Below are positions 26,879 through 36,617 of a stretch of 64,000 bases of DNA, one piece after another (the stretch's first letter is position 1; the number at the start of each line of letters is the position of its first letter). This DNA comes from AC-37 sp036389835 (GTDB lineage: Bacteria > Actinomycetota > Thermoleophilia > Solirubrobacterales > Thermoleophilaceae), in assembly GCA_036389835.1 (NCBI GenBank), contig DASVWC010000052.1:57014-121013 (forward strand), given 5' to 3'. Both the position numbers and the translations under genes were made by a program. The notes under the pieces were generated by a model. That model was not told the DNA's origin, searched no databases, and saw nothing but the letters and a program-made list of their open reading frames with translations.

Positions 26879-29800
26879 CTAGTCGTCGTCCTCCTCGACG
26901 CACCAACCATCGGCTGACCACAGACGGACTATCTCGTCGCCGAGCTCCTTCTCCTCCGTCACTTCCACGCCGTTGGGCCCAAAAGCGACGGTGCGCGGGC
27001 TCGTCCCCCCATACTCGTAGTCGATGAGCAGGAGGGCCTCCGAGTCCGTCGCGGCTCCCATCGCCAGCGCTATGAGCTCGCTCACGAACCCCCGATCGCG
27101 CGCGACGAGTCCGCTCCACAAGTCCTTGACGTCGTACCAGTCGAGTGCGTGTCGCCGGTAGGCCGCAAACCGGTCGAACAACCATCGCCGCGCCCGCGCG
27201 GGGCTCTGGAGTGACGCTCGGTCGGCGAGCGGATCGACCGGCGCCTCCGGGCGCTCACGAGGGCGCTGTCGCGCCCAGGCGCCTGAGCAGATCGGCGAGG
27301 CGCTGTTCCAGGCGAAGCGGGTGGTCCCAGGAGAGCCGTTCCCGAGGGCGATCCCGACCACGTGCTCGCTGCCCGGCGGGAACGACGGGAAGAGGTCGAA
27401 CGTGTCGGGTGACGAGAGCGTGAGGCTGGACCAGTAGCCCACCAGGCTCGTGCGGTCGAGGTCGAGGACGAAGCGTTCTGGGGGCTGGCGCGGGCTCTCC
27501 CATTCGCCGAAGGAGTCCGCGAAGCCGGTATCGATGTAACCGGGCCTGTCGACCTGGGTCGAACCCACGCGAAGTGCCCTCGACATGTAACGACTGGCGA
27601 CGATCGGCAGTTCGAGCTCTTCGAGTGCGGGCCACCAGCCCCCGCCTTCGGCCGGCTGCCAGTGCAGCCACCAGCGCGACTCCAGGCCAGGCGGCGACTC
27701 GACGCCCATGCCCTCCGCGATGCGCGCGTTGAGCCGCCGCAACGGGCCAGGCGGCTGCGCTTCGAGCAGGTCGGATACGTGCTGGCGAGCGATCGTCTCG
27801 AGCTCCTTGATCGCGCTCGATGCCTCGTCCGACAGCATGATCTCGTCCCGGCTCGCGAGCACGCGTCCGGCGGCCGGCGGGCGCCAGTCCACCTGCGTGA
27901 TCCACTGGTAGTGGCGAAAGTGTGGAAAGTCGTCGTCGACGTGCTCGCCGATGTGCATTCCACCGACGCTGTGGCCGAGGTCGAAGTCGAAGCGCACGAG
28001 TCGGCCCAGTCCGATCCCATTCAGGTACCAACGGCCCTGGAGCTGCTCGGTGTTGAGCAGCGCGAGCGAGATCCCGGCCGGGGTCTCGAGGTAGGGCAGG
28101 GCGATCCGGCAGCGTCCCAGGCCACCTGACATCTCCTGCTCCGCCGTCACCCAGCGGATGCTCTCCCCGAGGTGGTCGATTGCATCCCGCAGCGCCGCGA
28201 GCCGCCCCCGCCGGCGGTTGCGCTCGTCTTCCGGAAGGTAATCGTCCTCCTCTTCCCGGTCGCTGAAGTTCCTCCAGATCCGCTCGCGGACGTACTCGAC
28301 CAGGTCATCCAGCGTTGCCGTCCAGCCGGGGCGCAGCGCCACGATCTCGTCACCGCCGGCCATGAGCGTGGTCTCGCACGGCGCGTGCACGATGAGCCGC
28401 TTGAGGGCGAGCCCGAGAGCGTGGGCGTCGATCGCCTCGGTCAGGCGCAGGGAGACCTCGGTTCCAAGCGTCCAGTCCTCGTCGACGGTGAGCTCGCCGA
28501 AGGAGCCGACGCCGTCGCTGCTGAACGCCCAGCCGTGGGCCTCTCCGCTCGGCGCCTCGAGGCAGCGGTGCGTTCGCAGTTGCAGCCGGTCCGCGAGCAT
28601 GAAGTAGCTGAGTACGCCGATACCGAACTGACCCGCCCGCTCGACCTCGAAGCCGGCCTCGTGGGCGAGCCGCTCCAGCTCGATCGACTCGGGATGGCGA
28701 CCGGTCCCGCTGACCAACAGGTAGTTCGTGAGGATCTCACGCGTCATCCCCGCACCGGTATCGCGGCAGGTGAGCCACCACGCGCCGTCGGATCTTCGAT
28801 CCAGCGACAGCTCGACGCGATGCGCGGCTCTCAGCCTGCTGGCCAGCTCCTCGTCGACGGGGTCGCGTTCGCGAAGGCGCTGCCAGCCGATGCGCTCACG
28901 GACGGCGTCGAACGCGTTCTGCACCAGCTCGCGAGCGGCCATCATTCCGTCCCTGTAGAGCTCGCGACCGCCGAGTAGCTCGAGCAGCCTGCTCGTGTCG
29001 GGCCGAAACGCGCCGTCGACGTAAACGAACCGATCGTCCCGAGGGCGGACATCCCGGTACACGATCGGCTCGAGCTTCCAGTGGTGTGGAAGCTCGCGCC
29101 CCGGGCGCCGCGGCGCGGCCTCGAACGGGAGCGTTACCGCCAGGTCTCGGCACAGTCGCAGCTCGGCTTCGATCCCGTCGATCGTCTGCTCCACGGCCCG
29201 ATAGAGGACGGCCGACGACGGCCGCGACTCGGCGACGACGCGCCCATCGGCCTCGATCGAAAGGTCGATCTCGTGGTCCTTGTGCCAGTAGATCGCGCTC
29301 GTGTCGGCGATGTCGCGCTGGGCGAACAGGATCTCCGGCGTGCGCTCCGGATCGATGTCGAGCACATCGGCGACGCGCAGCACGCAGGCCAGGTAGCGGC
29401 GGTGCACGACCGACTTCCCGCGACGAAGGAAGCGAGGCGCGAAGTCGGCGCCGGAGAGGGTCGCGTAACCCTGATGGTGGCTCCGGCAGAGGCGCAGCAG
29501 GTCCTCCAGGAAGCCGTCGTACCCCGGGATCGATAGGCGTTGCGCGAGCTCCTCCATGATCCAGCGCTCGCCCCAGTCGACGTGTCGATCTCTCACGTAG
29601 TGGCTGATCAAGGTCTCCGCGAGCGCGGGGTCGGCGATCGGGGGCCTCAAGCCGTCGTGCTCACGATCGAGCCAGCGCTGGAAGGCTTGGACGTCCTCGT
29701 CCGAGAGGGCACCCGGATCGCCGGACACCAGCAGCGTCTGATGCGATGCGACCAGCGCGTGTCGCGGCGCCATGCCGACGTCGTGGAGGTACGCCGCGAG

Positions 29801-30046
29801 CAACAGGAGCGCGAGCTCGTACGCGGAGAGCTGCTCGGCGACCTCCTCCGACATCACCTCGACCATCAGCTCTGCGACGCGCGCGGCGTGCCCGGCGTCG
29901 TGGAGGGTGAAGTCCTTGACCACCCGCTCGCCGACGATCCGCTCGATGTCGGGCATCACCAGCTGGACCGCCGCGGCGACGGTGGCATCGCTGCGACCCC
30001 TCAGCGCTGCCAGCGCCTGCCACAGCCAGGTGTCCTCCCAGAGCAC
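26879..30046 (-). CDS. HD phosphohydrolase-Hsp90-like ATPase fusion (paralogue A)
   Basis: The 1055-residue protein has an N-terminal HD domain (H49, H53, the HD pair H88-D89, H190-H191, and D227/D230 in VLRVADVLD). It is followed by a GHKL/Hsp90-type ATPase: N-box ELVQNAFDA with E373 and N377, G1 box DTGAGM (429-434), and G2 box GQFGIG (472-476). The remaining 550 residues are unassigned. Such HD-GHKL fusions are associated with conflict systems, which is inference here. It starts 7 bases after paralogue B, so the two are one operon. Base composition is visibly lower in GC than the neighbours. Confidence 0.85.
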   Translation of the reverse strand: MLWEDTWLWQALAALRGRSDATVAAAVQLVMPDIERIVGERVVKDFTLHDAGHAARVAELMVEVMSEEVAEQLSAYELALLLLAAYLHDVGMAPRHALVASHQTLLVSGDPGALSDEDVQAFQRWLDREHDGLRPPIADPALAETLISHYVRDRHVDWGERWIMEELAQRLSIPGYDGFLEDLLRLCRSHHQGYATLSGADFAPRFLRRGKSVVHRRYLACVLRVADVLDIDPERTPEILFAQRDIADTSAIYWHKDHEIDLSIEADGRVVAESRPSSAVLYRAVEQTIDGIEAELRLCRDLAVTLPFEAAPRRPGRELPHHWKLEPIVYRDVRPRDDRFVYVDGAFRPDTSRLLELLGGRELYRDGMMAARELVQNAFDAVRERIGWQRLRERDPVDEELASRLRAAHRVELSLDRRSDGAWWLTCRDTGAGMTREILTNYLLVSGTGRHPESIELERLAHEAGFEVERAGQFGIGVLSYFMLADRLQLRTHRCLEAPSGEAHGWAFSSDGVGSFGELTVDEDWTLGTEVSLRLTEAIDAHALGLALKRLIVHAPCETTLMAGGDEIVALRPGWTATLDDLVEYVRERIWRNFSDREEEDDYLPEDERNRRRGRLAALRDAIDHLGESIRWVTAEQEMSGGLGRCRIALPYLETPAGISLALLNTEQLQGRWYLNGIGLGRLVRFDFDLGHSVGGMHIGEHVDDDFPHFRHYQWITQVDWRPPAAGRVLASRDEIMLSDEASSAIKELETIARQHVSDLLEAQPPGPLRRLNARIAEGMGVESPPGLESRWWLHWQPAEGGGWWPALEELELPIVASRYMSRALRVGSTQVDRPGYIDTGFADSFGEWESPRQPPERFVLDLDRTSLVGYWSSLTLSSPDTFDLFPSFPPGSEHVVGIALGNGSPGTTRFAWNSASPICSGAWARQRPRERPEAPVDPLADRASLQSPARARRWLFDRFAAYRRHALDWYDVKDLWSGLVARDRGFVSELIALAMGAATDSEALLLIDYEYGGTSPRTVAFGPNGVEVTEEKELGDEIVRLWSADGWCVEEDDD

Positions 30047-30052
30047 GAAGTC

Positions 30053-33000
30053 CTATCCCGGCTCGAGCTGGTCGCCGGCGTCGAGCTGCCACGCGCCGTC
30101 GACGGCGATCACGCCCTCGATGGCCCTGTCTTGGTGGCCTTGCTCGTCGAACCGCGCAAGCGTGGACGGCTCCCAGTGGCGCGACTGGTCGAGGCTCCAG
30201 ATGACCCTCGGTGCACCGGAGGCGGAGGCGACGAGGTCGAACAGCCGCCTCGGCACCTCCTCCGACCTTTCCACCACCGCATCCCAGTAGGGGCCTGGCT
30301 CGGGCAACCTGCGCTCGAATGAGGTGAGCCCCGGCTTCGATTGCACGATCGCGCAGAACCACGACGCGAGCTGTGCCGGATCGCTCGCCAGGATCGCGAG
30401 CTGCTCGTCGAGGGGGACACGTGCCTCGATGCGATCGCTCCACGCCTTTCGGACCGAGGCTTCGTGCCCGAGCACGAGGGGGTGGTCGCGGTTGAATATC
30501 GGGCCCCGCTTGTGCCGGACCATGAGAAGGGACGCGGCGGCCGCCGGAAAGCGGGCGGTGCCAAGCTCGTCCTCCGCCGTGAGGGTCTGGTTCGGCACGT
30601 CGAAGACCTGCACGAACCGCCGCCCGAGCGCGCCGGCGCACAGCTCGGCGGGATACTCCTCGGACCGCCACCAGTCGTGTGGCGCTACGAGGCCCGCGGC
30701 GCGGTGCGAAGCGGGATAGAGGCGCGCGACCCGCTCACCGCGCAACCGGAGCGGGCGCTCACTGTTCCCGTCCACCGCGAGGCCCTCCAGCGGGGCCCAC
30801 TCCAGGCCTGCCCGGTCCTCCGCGTCGGAGACGATCGTCCATGCGTTTTCGCCTGGGAGCGGCTCGAGCGCCAAGCTCTTCGGCGGGAACGCGCGCATCT
30901 TGCGGCTCAGCCGCGCATACGGTGAGTCCGGGTCCTCGCGCACGACCGCGGCGACCGCTTCCGCGGCTCGCCTCATGATCTCCGACCGGGCACCGGTGAC
31001 GGCGTCGTTTGCCGCCACTGCGGTCCTGCGTACGGTCTCCGGCGCGACGACGCCGGAGTGCCAGTCGATCTCGAGGTGATACGGCCGTTCGGGGAAATGG
31101 GTCTCTCGCCAGGCCCGCCTCGATTTCACGTCCTTGACCTCGAGCGCCAACCCGTCGTGGCTCGTGCCTCCGGCGAACCGTGGACTCAGGAGCTCTCCCT
31201 GCCCGAGCGGCCCGACAACCCGGACGCCGTTCACGCTCCGGATGTCCATGTAGGCGAGCGATCGACCGCCCTCGAGCTCGAAGTACGGGACGAGCAGGCG
31301 ATAGCTCGCGGCGCCGTCATCGGTCGATCCGGTGAAGCTCGACCAGCGGATGCGCGTGCGAATCGCCTCGGCCTGGCGCTCCAGCGTGGCGCGGGTTCGC
31401 TGGCGCTCACGATGGCGCGGCCCGCGCAGGTGCTCGGGCGTGTCATCGTCCCGGTTCGCAGCCACGGACTCGACGAACTCATCGGTCAGCTCGTCGCTCG
31501 TCGTCACCCAGCCCGCGGCGAACGTCAGCTCGGTCTCGCCGGCGCGGACGAACGTCATCGGACACGGCGTGCGCCTCACGAACTGCCGCAGGGCGGCGGC
31601 GAACTTCTCGAGGTCGGCGTCCTCGCGAAGTCGCAGCGCCACCTCCGTCCCCTCGGTCCAGTCGGGATCGCGGCGTAGTTCGCCGAAGGAGCCGACGCCA
31701 TCGGTCGCGAAGCGCCACGCGTCGTACTCGCCGCTCGGCGCCTCGAGGCAGCGACGGGTGCGAAGCTCGACCCGGTCGGCCAGCATGAAGTAGCTCAGGA
31801 CGCCGATGCCAAACCGACCACTCCGCTCGAGTACGAACCCGGCCGCTCGGGCTCGGCGTTCGAGGGAGTAGACGTCCGCCGGTCGCGAGGATCCGCTGAC
31901 GAGCAGGTAGTCGGTGATGATCTCGCGACTCATGCCGCCCCCCGAGTCGCGGCACGCGAGCCACCATCGTCCGTCATCGCGCCGCAGCAGCTCGAGCGCT
32001 ACGCGGTGCTGGCCACGCAGTCTCGCAACGGTGTCCGGGTCGAGGGGCTCGCCCTCCTGCAGCCGCTGCCGTGCGAGGCGCTCGCGAACGGCATCGAAGG
32101 CGTTCTGGACGAGCTCTCGGAGTGCAACCATCGGCTCCCCGTAGAGGTCGCGACCGGCGAGAAGCTCAAGCAGCTTTTGCGTGTTTGGCCGGAAGGACCC
32201 GTTGACATAGACGTAGCGATCGTCGCGCGGGCGCACATCGCGATACACGATCGGCTCGAGCCGCCAGGCGTGCGGAAGCGGTCGCGTGCGGCGCGGAGCG
32301 CGACCGAACGGAGCCGCGGCGTCGATGTCGCGAGCCATGCGAAGCTCGTTCTCCACCTGAGTGATCGTGTCGTCGACCGCACGGTGCCGGCGCGCCGACG
32401 ATGGGCGCGCCTCAGCCAGCACACGGCCGTCCTCCTCGATCGAGAAGGTGAGCTCCGGGGCACCACGCCACCTCAATGCCGCCGCCAGAGAAGCCTCCCG
32501 GCCCGAGATCATGACGTCGGGAACCCGCTCCGGGTCCAGGTCCAGAGCGTCCGCGGTACGGAGTACGCACGCGATGTAGCGCCGATGCACCACGACAGCG
32601 CCACGGCGAAGGAACCTCGGGTCCAGGTCCGGGTCGGAAAGCGCCGCGAGGCTCCCGCGGTGAACGCGGCATATCAGGGCAAGGTCGTCGCCGAGCTCGG
32701 GGTACTCGTCGCCGGGGAGCTTGGCGCTCAGGTGATCCCGCACCCAGTTCTCGCCCCACTCCACGTGGCGGTCCCGCACGTAGCGGGCTGTCAGAAGGCG
32801 CGCGCGGCGGTCGCGCTCGCCCTCGTCGCCGGCGTCCTGCAGCGGCGGCTCGAGGCCCCGCTCCTCGACGTCGAGCCAATCCTGCAGCTCGCGCTCGTCC
32901 GCCTCGCTCAGGTCCGTTCCGTTCGCGGTGAGCAGGTGGCGGCACAGTGCGGCCGCGCGAGATACGCGTGGCGACATCCCGATGTCGTGCGCGTAGGAGG

Positions 33001-33259
33001 CGAGCAGCAAGAGCGCGAGCTCGTAGCCGGACAGGCGCTCGAGCCGTTGCGGCGAAACGACGTCGCACATGAGGGCCGCCACCCGCTCGGCATGCAGCGG
33101 GTCGTACCAAGTCAACGCGTCCTCGGGATCCTGCTCTGCGCATGCGGTGCGCTCGAGCTCCGGCATCGCCACGCGCAACGAGGCCGTCAGCGCCGCATCC
33201 TCGACGCGCCTGCGCGCCGAGAGCGTCTTCCAGATCTTGGTCTGGCTCCAACGCGCCAC
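30053..33259 (-). CDS. HD phosphohydrolase-Hsp90-like ATPase fusion (paralogue B)
   Basis: The 1068-residue protein is collinear with paralogue A. It has an HD domain (H56, HD pair H91-D92, D237/D240 in VLRTADALD), then ELVQNAFDA (E382, N386), DSGGGM (438-443) and GRFGIG (481-486). In the second His pair of A (SHH) only one His remains (VHR), so the HD site may differ in metal content. The VYRDVRPRDDR and LEAPSGE motifs are shared. It is the first gene of the pair, with no other gene close enough upstream to be co-transcribed on its strand. Confidence 0.85.
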   Translation of the reverse strand: MARWSQTKIWKTLSARRRVEDAALTASLRVAMPELERTACAEQDPEDALTWYDPLHAERVAALMCDVVSPQRLERLSGYELALLLLASYAHDIGMSPRVSRAAALCRHLLTANGTDLSEADERELQDWLDVEERGLEPPLQDAGDEGERDRRARLLTARYVRDRHVEWGENWVRDHLSAKLPGDEYPELGDDLALICRVHRGSLAALSDPDLDPRFLRRGAVVVHRRYIACVLRTADALDLDPERVPDVMISGREASLAAALRWRGAPELTFSIEEDGRVLAEARPSSARRHRAVDDTITQVENELRMARDIDAAAPFGRAPRRTRPLPHAWRLEPIVYRDVRPRDDRYVYVNGSFRPNTQKLLELLAGRDLYGEPMVALRELVQNAFDAVRERLARQRLQEGEPLDPDTVARLRGQHRVALELLRRDDGRWWLACRDSGGGMSREIITDYLLVSGSSRPADVYSLERRARAAGFVLERSGRFGIGVLSYFMLADRVELRTRRCLEAPSGEYDAWRFATDGVGSFGELRRDPDWTEGTEVALRLREDADLEKFAAALRQFVRRTPCPMTFVRAGETELTFAAGWVTTSDELTDEFVESVAANRDDDTPEHLRGPRHRERQRTRATLERQAEAIRTRIRWSSFTGSTDDGAASYRLLVPYFELEGGRSLAYMDIRSVNGVRVVGPLGQGELLSPRFAGGTSHDGLALEVKDVKSRRAWRETHFPERPYHLEIDWHSGVVAPETVRRTAVAANDAVTGARSEIMRRAAEAVAAVVREDPDSPYARLSRKMRAFPPKSLALEPLPGENAWTIVSDAEDRAGLEWAPLEGLAVDGNSERPLRLRGERVARLYPASHRAAGLVAPHDWWRSEEYPAELCAGALGRRFVQVFDVPNQTLTAEDELGTARFPAAAASLLMVRHKRGPIFNRDHPLVLGHEASVRKAWSDRIEARVPLDEQLAILASDPAQLASWFCAIVQSKPGLTSFERRLPEPGPYWDAVVERSEEVPRRLFDLVASASGAPRVIWSLDQSRHWEPSTLARFDEQGHQDRAIEGVIAVDGAWQLDAGDQLEPG

Positions 33260-33374
33260 GTGGAGACTCTAGGCGAGCGATCGCCTGGCGACAGGCCCCA
33301 TCGTGGGGGTGTCGCGGCCGCGGGTGCCGGCGTTATCCCACGGCCCGCACGCCTCCTCCGAGCACGCCGCCGCC

Positions 33375-33755
33375 TCAGTGGGCCAGCGCCACGCCCAGCC
33401 ACACGATCGCCAGCGACCCGACGAAGATCGCGCCGTCGAGGGCGCGCAGGTCGGGGCGGCGCAGGTGCCAGGCGATCAGCCCCGCGACCAGGACCACCAG
33501 GGCCAGCTTCGCGTGCAGGGTGGCGCTCTCCCACTGGTGGAACTCGGTGGCGAGCGCGACGCCGGTCGCGAGCAGCACGCCGATCGCGACGAGCGTGCCC
33601 CAGCCGAAGCGGCGCGCGACCCGGCGCATGCGCTCGCGGTCCGGGTGCGCGCGCTCGACCGGCACGATCGCCACGGCCAGCACCAGCTGCCCGCCGACGA
33701 AGAAGGCCATCGCGAGCAGGTGCACGGCGCGAACGGCGACCCAGCCGTCGATCAT
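33375..33755 (-). CDS. CopD-like small integral membrane protein
   Basis: The 126-residue protein has four membrane helices. The first carries AVRAVHLLAMAFFVGGQLVLAVAIVP, the His-containing helix common to CopD-like and DUF2269-like proteins; ALATEFHQWESATLHAKLALVVLV gives a second His set. Copper or haem binding is plausible but not shown. It is followed, divergently, by a ZIP metal transporter. Confidence 0.75.
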   Translation of the reverse strand: MIDGWVAVRAVHLLAMAFFVGGQLVLAVAIVPVERAHPDRERMRRVARRFGWGTLVAIGVLLATGVALATEFHQWESATLHAKLALVVLVAGLIAWHLRRPDLRALDGAIFVGSLAIVWLGVALAH

Positions 33756-33854
33756 GCCCCCACGCTACCCGGCGCCGCCCGGGGTGACCCGTAGGCTCCG
33801 GCGAGCATGACCGACGTCGCGAAGGCCCACGTCCGCGGAGCGCCCGGGACCTAG

Positions 33855-34595
33855 ATGGACCTCCTGCTGCTCTTCGCAGCGGGCAGCGCGACCGCCGCGG
33901 CGACCGGCCTCGGCGCTCTCCCCGTCGCCTGGCTCGGCAGGCGCGCGCACGACTTCCGCCCGCTGATGTGGAGCCTCACGATCGGCCTGATGGGGGTCGC
34001 GTCCATCGTCGGCCTGCTGCTGCCGGCGCTGGACGAGGGCTCGGCCGCGTCCGTGTGGGGCGGGTTCGCGGCCGGCGCGGCGTTCCTGCTGGTGACCAAG
34101 CGCGAGCTCGACAAGCGCGACGTCGAGGTGGCGGGCATCCGCGGCGCCGGGATCCGGCGCGCGCTGCTCGTCTTCCTCGTGCTGTTCGTGCACAGCGTTC
34201 CCGAGGGCTTCGCGATCGGCACCGCGTACGCGTCCGACAGCGCGGGGCTCAGCCTGTTCGTGATCCTCGCGATCGCGCTGCAGAACGTGCCCGAGGGGAC
34301 GAGCGTGGCCATCCCCATGGACGCCGCCGGCTTCTCGGCGGGCCGGCAGGTCTGGGCGGCGGTGCTCACGAGCGCGCCGCAGCCGGTCGGCGCGGTCGGC
34401 GCCTACGTCCTGGTCGAGCAGGTGGAGCCGCTGCTGCCGGTGTCGTTCGGCTTCGCCGCGGGCGCCATGCTCGCGATCCTCGCCAGCGAGCTCGTGCCGG
34501 ACGCGCTCGTGCGCGGGCGGCGCCTCCAGTCGCTCGCCGGGGTCGTGGCGGGTGCCGCGCTGATGCTCGCGCTGGCGGCCGCCGTGGGCGTCTAG
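33855..34595 (+). CDS. ZIP-family metal transporter
   Basis: The 246-residue protein has about eight membrane segments. It contains the two diagnostic ZIP motifs: HSVPEGFAIG in TM4 and QNVPEGTSVA in TM5, which form the binuclear metal site. A cytosolic loop between TM3 and TM4 is short and basic (TKRELDKRD). ZIP proteins take up Zn2+, Fe2+ or Mn2+. It is convergent with the alpha/beta hydrolase gene. Confidence 0.92.
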   Translation: MDLLLLFAAGSATAAATGLGALPVAWLGRRAHDFRPLMWSLTIGLMGVASIVGLLLPALDEGSAASVWGGFAAGAAFLLVTKRELDKRDVEVAGIRGAGIRRALLVFLVLFVHSVPEGFAIGTAYASDSAGLSLFVILAIALQNVPEGTSVAIPMDAAGFSAGRQVWAAVLTSAPQPVGAVGAYVLVEQVEPLLPVSFGFAAGAMLAILASELVPDALVRGRRLQSLAGVVAGAALMLALAAAVGV

Positions 34596-34596
34596 G

Positions 34597-35454
34597 TCAT
34601 GCGGAGCCGAAGCGCCGGGCGATCGCAGCCGCCACCTCGCCTGGCGCGTCCTCGAGGAAGAAGTGCTTGGCCTCGGGCAGCTCGACGACCTCCACGTCGC
34701 CGAAGGCCGCGCGGATTCGCGGAAGCATCGCCTTCGCGGGGAACGCCGCGTCGCGCATCGGGTAGGTGATCAGCGCCCGCTTGGCGCCGAGCTCGCGCGG
34801 CACGGCGTCGGCCAGCTCGGCGAGCCAGGGCCCGGCCGCGACGATCTGGCGCGGCAGCTCGGCGACGCCCACGCGCGCCTCCGGCGTGGGCTGCACGGCG
34901 CGGTAGTGCTCCATCTCCGCAGGCTCGAGCGTGCGCGCGATCCCCGCCGGCAGCAGGCGCTCGACGAACATGTTGTGCTTGAGGATCGCGCGCTGGAGCG
35001 GGCGGCTCGACATCACCCGCGAGAAGACCCGCGCGCGGCGGTCGGGCGGCCAGAACCAGGTGTTGCCGAGCACGACGCCGGCGATCCGGTCGGGCTCGGA
35101 GCAGGCGACCGACAGCCCGATCGGGCCGCCCCAGTCGTGGCCCATGACGACGAGGTCGCGCAGATCGAGCGCGCGTACGAGCTCGCCCACGGCCCGCGCG
35201 TGCTCCGCGGGGGTGTAGCCGTAGCCCGCCGGACGCTCCGAGAGCCCGAAGCCCGGGTAGTCGACGGCTACGCAGCGGAACTCGCCGCGCAGCGACTCGA
35301 TCAGCCCGCGGTAGAGGAAGCTCCAGGTCGGGTTGCCGTGGCACATCAGGATCGGCCGGCCGGCGCCCTCGTCCACGTAGTGCACGCGGGCGGCGGAGCC
35401 GTCGTGCCAGCGCGACTCGAACGGGTAGAGGGCGGGCGATGGGCTGAACGTCAT
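34597..35454 (-). CDS. Alpha/beta hydrolase, haloalkane dehalogenase-like
   Basis: The 285-residue protein shows the oxyanion motif HGNPTWSFLYR and the nucleophile elbow VVMGHDWGGPIGL with Asp in place of Ser. NTWFWP and the catalytic His in EAKHFFLEDAP complete the picture. Asp nucleophile plus NPTW is typical of haloalkane dehalogenases, though epoxide hydrolases are close. Its ATG (35454) overlaps the stop of the sigma factor gene (ATGA), so the two are co-translated. Confidence 0.9.
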   Translation of the reverse strand: MTFSPSPALYPFESRWHDGSAARVHYVDEGAGRPILMCHGNPTWSFLYRGLIESLRGEFRCVAVDYPGFGLSERPAGYGYTPAEHARAVGELVRALDLRDLVVMGHDWGGPIGLSVACSEPDRIAGVVLGNTWFWPPDRRARVFSRVMSSRPLQRAILKHNMFVERLLPAGIARTLEPAEMEHYRAVQPTPEARVGVAELPRQIVAAGPWLAELADAVPRELGAKRALITYPMRDAAFPAKAMLPRIRAAFGDVEVVELPEAKHFFLEDAPGEVAAAIARRFGSA

Positions 35455-36617
35455 GCGAGCTCCTCCAGTCGGGTCTCCAGCAGGCGGCGCTCGGCGCCGG
35501 AGCGCACGAGCTCCAGCGCGCGCCTGTAGGCGGCGCGCGCCTCGTCCACCCGCCCGAGCCGCCGCAGCAGGTCGGCGCGGGTGGCGTGCAGGTAGTGATA
35601 GCCGTCCAGGTCGAGCCGGTCGGCGATCGCGAGGCCCGCCGCCGGTCCCTCCACCTCGGCCACGGCGACGGCGCGGTTGAGCTCCACGACCGGCGAGCCG
35701 GTGAGCGCCGCGAGGCGGCAGTAGAGCGCGGCTATCTGCGGCCAGTCGCGCGGCTCCTCGGCGTGCAGCGAGGCGATGGCGGCCTGGACCACGTACGGGC
35801 CGCGGCCCTTCAGGGCGAGCGCGCGGTCGAGCATCGCGCGTCCCTCGGCGATCCGCTCGGCGTCCCAGAGCGACCGGTCCTGGTCGGGCAGCAGCACCAG
35901 CTCGCCGTCGCGGAAGCGCGCGTCGCGGCGGGCGTCGTGGAGGAGCATCAGGGCGAGCAGGCCGAGCACCTCCGGCTCGTCGGGCATGAGGAGCGCAAGC
36001 GCCTGCTGGAGCGAGATCGCCTGCCCCGCGAGGTCGCCGCGCCCGCCGAAGCCCTCGTTGAAGATCAGGTACGTGACCGCCAGCACGGCGCCGAGGCGGT
36101 CCGGGAGCAGGTGCGCCGGCGGCACCCTGAAGGGGATCCCCGCGGCCTTGATCTTGCGCTTGGCGCGCACGAGTCGCTTCGCCATCGTCTCGCGTGGGAC
36201 GAGGAACGCGCTCGCGATCTCGTCGGTGGTCAGCCCGCCGAGCGTGCGCAGCGTGAGCGCCACCTGGGCGTCGGTCGAGAGCGCCGGGTGACAGCAGGTG
36301 AACACGAGCTCGAGCCGCTCGTCTGGAAAGGCGGTGTCGTCCATCTCGTCCTCCACGGCTTCGGGCGCCTCGAGCAGCCGGGTCTTCGCGGCGAGCGTCC
36401 GGTCGCGGCGGATGCGGTCGATCGCGCGGTTGCGCGCCGTCCTGATCAGCCACGCGGTCGGGTTGGGCGGCGTGCCCTCGCGCGGCCAGCGCTCGGCCGC
36501 GGCCGCGAACGCCTCCTGGGTGGCCTCCTCGGCGAGGTCGAACTCGCCGAGGAAGCCGATCAGGCTCGCGAGGACGCGGCCCCACTCGTCCTTGAAGACC
36601 CGTTCGAGGATCGTCAG
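35451..36617 (-). CDS. ECF42-type sigma factor
   Basis: The protein of about 388 residues has sigma region 2 (FLGEFDLAEEATQEAFAAAAERWP, TAWLIRTARNRAIDRIRRD), region 4 (LTLRTLGGLTTDEIASAFLVPRETMAKRLVRAKRKIK) and a long C-terminal TPR-like domain (about 190-388). That architecture is typical of ECF42. No ATG, GTG or TTG start fits; a CTG at 36617 overlapping the TGA of the YCII gene (CTGA) is the best start. The adjacent DGPF/YCII protein is the usual ECF42 partner. Confidence 0.85.
   Translation of the reverse strand: MTILERVFKDEWGRVLASLIGFLGEFDLAEEATQEAFAAAAERWPREGTPPNPTAWLIRTARNRAIDRIRRDRTLAAKTRLLEAPEAVEDEMDDTAFPDERLELVFTCCHPALSTDAQVALTLRTLGGLTTDEIASAFLVPRETMAKRLVRAKRKIKAAGIPFRVPPAHLLPDRLGAVLAVTYLIFNEGFGGRGDLAGQAISLQQALALLMPDEPEVLGLLALMLLHDARRDARFRDGELVLLPDQDRSLWDAERIAEGRAMLDRALALKGRGPYVVQAAIASLHAEEPRDWPQIAALYCRLAALTGSPVVELNRAVAVAEVEGPAAGLAIADRLDLDGYHYLHATRADLLRRLGRVDEARAAYRRALELVRSGAERRLLETRLEELA

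Noticed and set aside
34597..36585. 662-residue fused hydrolase ORF
   Set aside because: The extension upstream of ATG 35454 is antisense-like or out-of-frame sequence over the sigma factor; only the last 285 residues are hydrolase.
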